This document shows positions 56,770 through 64,000 of a stretch of DNA of 64,000 nt, piece after piece. The stretch is from Boesenbergia rotunda (lineage: Eukaryota > Streptophyta > Magnoliopsida > Zingiberales > Zingiberaceae): NCBI GenBank assembly GCA_024364735.1, contig JAGFNQ010000188.1, positions 1-64,000 on the forward strand. Reading direction: 5' to 3'. The position numbers and the translations under genes were made by a program. The notes beneath the pieces are model-generated. The model was not told where the DNA came from, ran no database searches, and saw only the letters and a program-made list of their open reading frames with translations. Numbering within the stretch: the first letter of the stretch is position 1; each line of letters starts with the position of its first letter.

Positions 56770-57330
56770 CATGAGTTCCTATCAACTTGTGGTGCCGAAG
56801 TTGCCTAAGTTGTGTAGACATGGCCGTGGTGCTGAGGATGCCGGACCGGGAGCAGCCCGAGTTCCTACCAACTTGTGGAGTCGATGATGCCCAAGTTGTG
56901 TAGACATGAACGTGGTTTTGAGGATGCCCGACCGGAAGCAGCCCGAGTCCCAACCAACTGGTGGTGTCGAGGATGCCCAACTTGTATAGACCTGGCCGTG
57001 GTGCTGAGGATGCCTGACCGGGAGTAGCCCAAGTCCCTACCAACCTATGGTGTTGAGGATGCCCAAGTTGTGTAGACCTGGACGTGGTGCTGAGGATGCC
57101 CGACCAGGAGTAGTCCGAGTTCCTACCTACCCGTAGTGCCGAGGATGTCCAAGTTGTGTAGACATGACAGTGGTGCTGAGGATGCCCGACCGGGAGCAGC
57201 CCGAGATCCTACCAACTCGTGGTGCCAAGAATGCCCATGTTGTGTAGACTTGGCCATGGTGTTGAGGATGCCCGACCGGGAGTAGCTCGAGCTCCTATTA
57301 ACCTACAGCGTCGAGGATGCCCAACCAGGA
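56770..57330. repeat. 86 bp tandem repeat array, about six and a half copies
   Basis: The phrase AAGTTGTGTAGAC recurs, with small changes, at 56807, 56893, 56979, 57065, 57151 and 57237: an exact 86 bp period. Each unit also has GAGGATGCCCGACCGGGAG. It lies between integrase and the antisense gene. Confidence 0.92.
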
Positions 57331-57726
57331 GAGGTCAAAGTCCTTGCCAGCGCACAGTTGCCAAGGATACTCTAGCGATTTAACCTTCCCTAGCGCGAAA
57401 AGAGATTATCAGGCATCAGGTGGGTAGCTGACATGAAAGCGGTGCTCAGTAAGGAATGAGTTGGCATTAGCGCAAGTAAAAAAAAACTTTATAAGAAGTT
57501 ATAATTTTAGAGGATGAAGGCGAAAACCCAACGAATAAGATGTAGAAAAAGCAAATTATGTTTATAAGCCAAAATAAAAAATATATTACACAAGGCAAAT
57601 TATAGACAAAATACAAATCATGACACACGGGGAAAATATATGCAAAATATATTCATTCAGATAGTTAGCAGAGGAACAAGGTTTAAAATTATAAATGTTC
57701 TGAGAGACCTCCCGACAACCAAATGA
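57331..57726. other. Spacer between the 86 bp array and the antisense gene
   Basis: No gene seen. AT-rich from 57480 to 57680. Confidence 0.5.
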
Positions 57727-60368
57727 GAAAGCAGATTACATCAAAGTTCCTTCTCTTCCGCGGACAACTCCTCCCAGGCTTGGCCGATACTGAGGAAGCT
57801 CAAGTCGACAGCTATCGTCAGTATCTCGGCTCACTGAATCTGCAGAATAGCTCCGTTGAAACCCTGTTTGAGCCGCTTCAATACTTGGCCGACCATGATG
57901 TCACCAAACTCCTCGGACTGGAGGAACTTGGGTTTGACTGCAGCTTCCATTTCGTGCTGACAGGATGTTTAGATAGCTTTATAACTCTCTAACTCTTTGA
58001 AGACTTGCTCCCGATCAACCTTTATTTCTTCCATGTCGGCCAGCGCCCAGTCTCGAGCCATGAGAGCCTCTTCAAGATGTTCTTGAGTCATCGACAAGCG
58101 GGACTTAGCTTGGGAGAAGGTCTCTTGTAGGTTAGATACGTAAGCAGCGACAACCCACAGACTTGTCTCGTCCTTGGCTATTTTGTCCGCCTGCTCTTGG
58201 ATCTGGCTGCTTAGATCCCCCTTTGATGACTCAAGGAGGTGAATGACCTCTAGCAAATTGGCCTCGCGAGTTTGGAGTTGCTTCCTCTCCTGGGTCAGTT
58301 GATCCACCTCTGCTGAAAGAGATTTAATTCTCTCCGACAGAAGTTATTCCCTATGTCGAACGCTGTTCAAGCTTGACTCCAAAGCCCAGGAGTTATCCAT
58401 GGAATTCTCGAGTTTGGTACGGAGGTCTCTGGAGACCTCAGCCTGCATCTGAACCTCCCGTTGGACTCGCTAGACCTCCGCCTCGAGCATAGCCACCCGC
58501 TGCTGCCAGGCTTAGTCTCTTGCTTGGGAAGCAGACGGTGACTGAGAGTCAGGCACTCAGACGTAGCCTAAATAAGAATAACCATGAAATTCAATGCAAA
58601 AGTAAGAGGGAAGGATAGATTAAGATTGTACCTTTAGGAGGGACTTATATAGCTGGCCTACCACCCCAGCTGAGCCCACCTCAAGAAGTCACAAACTCCT
58701 TGGTGTGCTCTTTGATTACTTCCCGACATCGAGGGGACGGGATGCCCGAGGTGGCTTCGGATGATCAAACGAGGATGGGGAGGTCTACTCGACGAGTATC
58801 CTCAATGGGTATGATGGATGGCCCCAATAAGTTGTCATCCGTACTCGAGGAAAATTCTTCTAGGGTTTGAACCCCTTGGGGTGGCTCCTTGATCTGCAAA
58901 CACTGGAGTCCGATCATAGCCGCCTTTTCAGTAGCTTCGACTTTCCTATGAAAGCGATCGCTAATGAGCTCTGGCTATGCAAAGCGTACTATCTTGCCTT
59001 TGTGGTTGACAGCCCCGGGTGAGAGAAGAATGGAAGGAGGGTCCAACGAGGCAGGGGGCACTACCTCCTTCTGGGGCTCCTTGGCTACTGGGCCTACTCC
59101 CTTTTGGCGCCTGGGAAACGGAACAAGCTCCTCAGTGTCATCAGAGGTGGTGTCAGGGACTCGACCTGATAGAAGCTTTCTTTTCTGAAGGGCAGGGGTA
59201 GAGTCCGACTTCTGAACAGTAACCGGGGGTTTTTTCTCCTCTTCACCTTCAGTCGGAAGGAGACGAACTCTATGTAGAGAAGGTGGGGGACTGATTCCTT
59301 GAGCTAGTGCAACCTCTTAGGCTGGAACTAGTTCTAGCTAAGCACTAACATCCTTTATGACAGTGGGAATCGAGGAAGGACTGGCCTCTCGAGTGGTGGG
59401 CAGCTCTGAGACAAGAGACTCCTGACTTCGGGTCCTCTCAGAGTCCCTAGGGGACTCCGGGAGTGGGTCTCCCTGAGCTTTTTGAGGAGTTAAGGCTTTC
59501 TCATTGGCTAGCTCCCATTTAAGCAGTTTGCTCATCGATTGAAGCATGATGGATTTTGCAAAGAAGGCAAAAGAATATCAGTTAGTATAAATAAGCGTTA
59601 ATAAAAATAGAAGACTTATTGAGGTCACGAGCAAGACTAGTAGCCTTGGGGCTGATCCCAGCCCTGTAGATAAGCCCTTCACAGCGGATCATGTCCGGGC
59701 CAGGGAACTCTATTCCAGCCAAGATGACCCTGGCCCATTAGTAAACCCTGATCACCTTGGAAGAGACCTAGTTCCGGGATAGGAGGCAATCCTTCCAACC
59801 AACGGGTTGGGGAGAAAGGATGGTCGGGGGGCCTGATAAAAAAAGAATCTCTCTTTTCGTCCCTTGTGTAAAGAAGGAAGGTCACTTAGGAATTTGTGGC
59901 TAGCTTGTGCTGTGAAACTAAAAGCTCCTCTAGATTCGAGGCTCGGAAAGAAAAAATAATAAAAGAAATGAGGGGTTAAAGGTATCCCAAACAATTTGAA
60001 CAAAAGGAATGCCCCGCTCATTTGAGCAATGGCATTCAGGGCCATCTCTTGAAAAGGAATGGCGAAGTAATGAGATATGGCCATGAAGAAAGGGTGGATT
60101 AGAAAGCGGAGACCGAATTCTACTTGACCTAGGAAAAAAGTGTAAAACCCTAGAGGAGGTTCTACGAGATATTGATCGAGCCTAGGTGCCCTAATTTCAA
60201 AATTTGCTGGGATACCATAGGTTTCACAGGGGACCTATAGAACTCCGAGTTTAACTCTCGATGATATGGCCTCATACCATTCCGGCTGATAGGCATGTTC
60301 CTTCGATGGCCCCGCAGCTTCTCCCTACTCTTTTCTTTCTTTCTCTCTACCTTGCCACTCTTGCCCAT
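57727..60368 (-). pseudogene. Antisense accessory gene of Tat element (gypsy-type transposon protein, coiled coil)
   Basis: A minus-strand gene from ATG 60368 (MGKSGKVERKKEKSREKLRG). A conserved region at about 60110-59770 (FGLRFLIHPFFMAISHYFAIPF, then FKLFGIPLTPHFFYYFFF and GRKERFFF) resembles the 'putative gypsy type transposon' family found antisense in Tat-lineage elements. A proline/serine-rich middle follows (59550-58600), then a long coiled coil (about 58550-57985, including the open 57969-58307) and a C-terminal EFGDIMVGQVL-like end near 57900. Stops and possible introns (around 59560-59640) divide it; I cannot settle exon borders. The function of this family is not established. Confidence 0.7.
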
Positions 60369-60961
60369 GATTCTCAGAAAGAAGTGTGGATGATCGAGGA
60401 AGAAGGAGAAAGGAGGAAAGCTTACACTAGAAGATACTTTGGCAAAGGAAAGAAGGTAGAACAATCTCCGATGGTCGGCAGTGCAAGAAGCCAGATGACC
60501 ATTTAGGCATCCCTTTTTATAAGGAGACAATGGTAACACAGAAGGAATGGATGTGAGACACGTGGTTGATGAATGGTCGTGGATCTCAAAGTATGCGACT
60601 CATTATAGCTCCGATTGGTCTGCCGTGACTAGCACGTTGAAGAAATGATGCTTCACAGGGGGCGCGCCAAGTGGCGACAGCCTACTTGCCAAAAGGAACT
60701 CTTGTCACTAATGTGCTTCATGCATTCTTAATGAGTGATTGATAGCCATCGATCATGGTGCATCGAAACTCATGAAACTCTTGGGGTTAATTCAAATAAT
60801 TACCCTTCCTCCTGCTGCGAAAATTTTGATTCCTAGGATCCATAAAATAGTTAAGGTGGAGAATTCCTAACTATACTTTTTACCTACGCTTCTCTCCCCA
60901 AAAACGCCACAAGTCCAATCTGTCACACAAACTTTCTTCGATTAGACTTAAAAAGGGGACT
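60369..60961. other. Region between antisense gene and Tat LTR
   Basis: No gene. It may hold the promoter of the antisense gene. It ends with the polypurine tract AAAAAGGGGAC (60950-60960). Confidence 0.5.
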
Positions 60962-60991
60962 TGTGATCGGGATGAGTAGCCCAAGGTGAAC

Positions 60992-62340
60992 TGTTGGTGC
61001 AAGATGCATCAGTAATGTCCTCCTCTAGTGTTTCAATGTTTAACAATATGCTTAAGTTAGTGATACATTGAACAAAGTAAGGATGAGTCAAGAAATCAGT
61101 ACCAAAGTGAAGAAAAGTCCTAGTTAACCTAGGCAATAAGCCATGGTTTAAAGAATTGGGCACTAAGTCCTGATCATGGATTGGACACTAAGTCTTGGCC
61201 GCAGGCTGGGCATCTATGACCTGACTGAGGGTTGGGCAGGAAGTCCTGATCATGGATTGGGCAATAAGTCCTGGCCGAGGGCTGGGCACCAAAGACCTGA
61301 CCGAGAGTTGGGCAATAAGTCATGGTCGAGGACTGGGCACGAAGTCCTGATTTGAGGAATTGGGTAATAAGTCCTGACTGAGGGTTGGGCACCGAAGTCT
61401 TGGTAAGTGAAGATGGGCACTAAGTCCTGGTGAGTGAAGCTAGGCAAAAGTCCTAGTGAGTGAAGCTGGGCAAAAGTCCAACCGGATGGGCCGGGTGGCA
61501 ACCTTCTCCTGAGAGGAGTAGGCGAAAGGCGCGTTCCCCGTGAAGGGAACATAGGTGTCGATTCGACCTAGGGTTTCACGGGAAATCCGAAGTCAGAACC
61601 AAGTTATGGCTAAGGGTACCTATTTGTTTGTCTTGTGTTTGTGTATTTTGCAGGTACCTAGCATTGGAGGCAAGGCAAGCAAACAAACACAAAAGAGGCT
61701 GAAACACAGCTTCCTGGGCGCCCCCATTGAACCAGGGTGCCCCCATTAAGCCAGGTGCCTTGGATGCTAGGCGCCTGGATGATCCAGGCACCCTGGAGGG
61801 TCTCGGGTGCCCTGGATCAAGGGTTTATCAGCTTCACAAAGATAGTGGATTTGGATGGAATTTTGGCCGCTACTGAGGCGCCCCATAGCAACATAGGCGC
61901 CCAACAAAAGGATATATAAAGGGGTTCGACCCCTCAACTCAGAACACGATTCACGATATCATTCTAAGCATTCCAAGTGATGATAAAGAGCTAGAGATGA
62001 AGCTCTGCAACCAAGGAGGCTCCAGGGGGAAGTGTGCGGCACTTCAGGAGTTCCAGATCGGCCGAGTCTTCGACCTTTTGTTTGGTATGCATTTACATTC
62101 TGCATTTAGTGGACGGGCGTTTCTCGTACTTAGGCCTTGGACGTACTGACCCTGGGGGTTGGGAACCAAGTAAAAACCTGTGTGCACTCTATTGTTTGGT
62201 TTTCGCTCTATCTATTTTTCCACTGTGCTACTAACTCTGAATTGAATGAACCTCAAAGTTTACGACATGCTTTCCGCAAGATTTTTAATAAATCAATATT
62301 CACCCCCCCCCCTCCTCTATCGAAGGCACCGGTCCCCACA
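60992..62340 (+). mobile_element. Solo LTR G of an E-like Sirevirus family
   Basis: 1349 bp from TGTTGGTGCA to GGTCCCCACA. The target TGAAC is duplicated at 60987-60991 and 62341-62345, with no internal region, so it arose by LTR-LTR recombination. It shares with LTR E the GGGCACTAAGTCCTGG repeats (61146-61480), the TTCGACCTAGGG stretch, GGCGCC palindromes (61711-61910), TATATAAAG and the poly-C end. Confidence 0.9.
61911..61920 (+). promoter_or_regulatory. TATA box of solo LTR G
   Basis: GATATATAAA after the GGCGCC cluster; it aligns with the TATA box of LTR E. Confidence 0.6.
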
Positions 62341-62805
62341 TGAACAGGTGGTGTAAGAAGGTTGCATGCCATGGCCAGGTGGGAGAGAAGTGCTCGAGGG
62401 AGATGTGTCTGAAACCAGCTTAGGCACTATGTACCCCGAGACCAGCTCGGGGAAGAGTCCTGGGATCATCTCGGGAGAGAAATGCTTGAGACCAGCTCGA
62501 GCAAAGAGTGCTCGAGACCAGCTCGGGCTGGGTTTCCCGAGACCAACTCTAAAGAGGTCTTCCCGGGACCAGCTTGGGCACTGGGAGTTCCCGAGCTCAG
62601 CTCGGAGAGCAGAGCCCAAGACCAACTCAGCAGAGAGAGGACGGATGAGGAGAAGTTTATTGTTAATGATGATAATGACACACTTAATACAGGTGGCGAC
62701 AATTTCAAGCGCCCCCTCCCTGAATATGAATATTGGTCTGCAGTTATGGCCCGCAACGCAATGTTTAATGTATGCGACAGCCGCTACCAGTAGCCACCAG
62801 TGAAC

Positions 62806-64000
62806 TGTAGGATCTATATACTGAAAGACATGATTTCTTTATATGAACATCTTCATTTTGAAAAGAGAATCACAACTACACTAGGTGCCTGTTTATATTA
62901 GTACATGCATGAAGTCCATTACTACGCATTGTAGATAACATGGTGGTGGTGTCACACGGAAGATCATGTTATCAGTTCCTTGCCTAGTATAAGTAGAGGC
63001 TCACAACCGAGATTGAATTGGACAAACCATCGGAATGGTTGTAGTGTAATTAGGTGTGGTTGGTATTGACTATAGAATTATACTAGTGTACTTTGAGTAC
63101 ATTGAGCAGGACCAAAACTAGAGGTTATCCAATTTGTACTAACTCGATAATTGGATAGGACCTCAAGATTTTATTATGGAGTACGATCCCTTAATCCCGA
63201 TATAATAACGGGCATATATTATTAATTATTGTCTCTTTGATTTACCAATGGGCGAGATCTATTCTGTTAGATCGATAGGCCTAGTAAGTTAGGAGATAAT
63301 ATTAATAATATGATGTGCCATTGATTATTGACGGAATCCGTGTTCTAGTGAGTCGGGTTGATGATGCCTCCTTGATGAGCTCAAAAGGTTCATCATACTA
63401 AACCCTGTAGGTGGATTTGATCCGCATTATGATAAGGTTGAGTGGTACTAGTCAAGGATCCAGAAGTTAATTCATTTGAATTGTCAGTAATTTAAATTAA
63501 TTAATGAGCATTCAATATCTTAAACATGGGGGGATGGACGACTCGTAATATGTTGAGCTCATATGAAAATATGGGATTGGTGAGGAAGTTCAATCAAGAT
63601 CCTTTAGTGGAATGGATCTTAATTAATGGATTGGCTTTAGATCCATTGGTGGGCCAAGATCCAACTCCTCCTCTTGGTCCCTACCTTAGCCCTATATATA
63701 CCCAAGGAGATCATGAAACCAAGGCTTAATCCAAGAGATGATACCCAAGGTCTTTCTCTCCCTCTCCTTCCCTCCTTCTCTCTCCTAGGTCATCGGCCGG
63801 CGCAAGACAAGAGGGATTTCTTCCCTCTTTTCTTCTTCCTTCCTTCATCATCTGCTGTCCAAGGCCATCATAGACAAGCTAGGAAGTGGTGTCCTCTTCC
63901 TTTTGTGGTGCTCGGCGGTGAAGGAAGCAGGGCCGGCGGCCGGCGGTGAGTGGCGCAAGGGGATTTGCGGCAGCGCCACAAGGTGGAAGAGAAAGAGAGT
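62806..64000 (+). repeat. Unclassified repeat-like sequence, possible LTR with promoter
   Basis: It starts TGTAGGATCTATATACTG and runs to the window end with no recognisable protein. CTATATATACC at about 63691 is a likely TATA box, followed by a TC-rich leader and a GC-rich end (63900-64000). The small reading frames are low-complexity. It could be the 5' LTR of another retrotransposon or flanking host DNA. Confidence 0.4.

Larger units (their letters stand above)
60962..62805 (+). repeat. 3' LTR of Tat element J, split by solo LTR G
   Basis: It starts TGTGATCGGG after the polypurine tract. It is interrupted at TGAAC (60987-60991) and resumes at 62341. The resumed part carries about nine degenerate copies of GAGACCAGCTCGG between 62395 and 62630. 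The right boundary at 62805 is a guess from a following TGTAGGATC. Confidence 0.6.

Noticed and set aside
57723..57992. 89-residue plus-strand frame
   Set aside because: It is the opposite strand of the C-terminus of the antisense coiled-coil gene.
62366..62803. Overlapping frames of 96-145 residues as genes
   Set aside because: They translate the repeated GAGACCAGCTCGG units of the Tat LTR on both strands.

Overview
This window looks like plant nuclear heterochromatin. I find no intact host gene, ribosomal RNA gene or bona fide tRNA gene. Nearly all of it is a nested stack of transposable elements. The mixture points to an angiosperm: Sirevirus-type Copia elements, chromodomain (Tekay-like) and Tat-like Gypsy elements, TRIMs, CACTA transposons, a Tourist-like MITE, and an L1 LINE with an RNase H domain. 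Several distinct Sirevirus families suggest a monocot, but that is inference.

Layout, left to right. (1) 1-817: minus-strand LTR of a Copia family (called B) rich in the palindrome CAGTCGACTG. (2) 818-10551: 5' LTR and decayed gag of Copia element H. Its gag is split by TRIM-a (2372-9737, duplicated target TGCCC), a four-LTR concatemer that itself holds a 5.8 kb CACTA element (2841-8674, duplicated target TCC). (3) 10557-18789: TRIM-b (duplicated target GATTA), whose right LTR holds a LINE (11058-18724, duplicated target AAGCCTATGAT), whose ORF2 holds a 228 bp MITE (duplicated target TTA). (4) 18795-20259: AT-rich, unassigned. (5) 20260-21490: minus-strand Copia gag remnant (I), cut by LTR D. 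(6) 21496-27995: a chimera of LTR, leader and N-terminal gag from family D/C joined at about 23806 to integrase, RT, RNase H and 3' LTR of family B. (7) 27996-42391: a second family B element, with its 3' LTR split by C. (8) 33925-42304: C, a young minus-strand, gag-only Sirevirus with duplicated target ATTGT. (9) 42392-55630: E, another gag-only Sirevirus, with its 3' LTR split by F, a Tekay-like Gypsy element (47971-55475). (10) 55631-55983: a further family B LTR (B2) sitting in a decayed Tat-type Gypsy element J (55985 to about 62805). J retains an integrase end, an 86 bp tandem array, an antisense accessory gene and an LTR holding solo LTR G (60992-62340, duplicated target TGAAC). (11) 62806-64000: an unclassified, possibly LTR-like sequence.

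Order of insertion can be read from the nesting: J, then B2, then E, then B and F, then A into B and C into the B LTR. One deletion ending at about 23806 would explain why the 5' parts of A, B, E, B2 and J are all missing.

The most interesting signals are non-coding. A short hairpin (CCAAGAC, 3-nt loop, GTCTTGG) lies just upstream of gag in four different Sirevirus leaders. A conserved block plus stem-loop is shared by the two gag-only families C and E. Each LTR family carries its own cluster of short palindromes, and the CAGTCGACTG type also occurs in the unrelated Gypsy element F.
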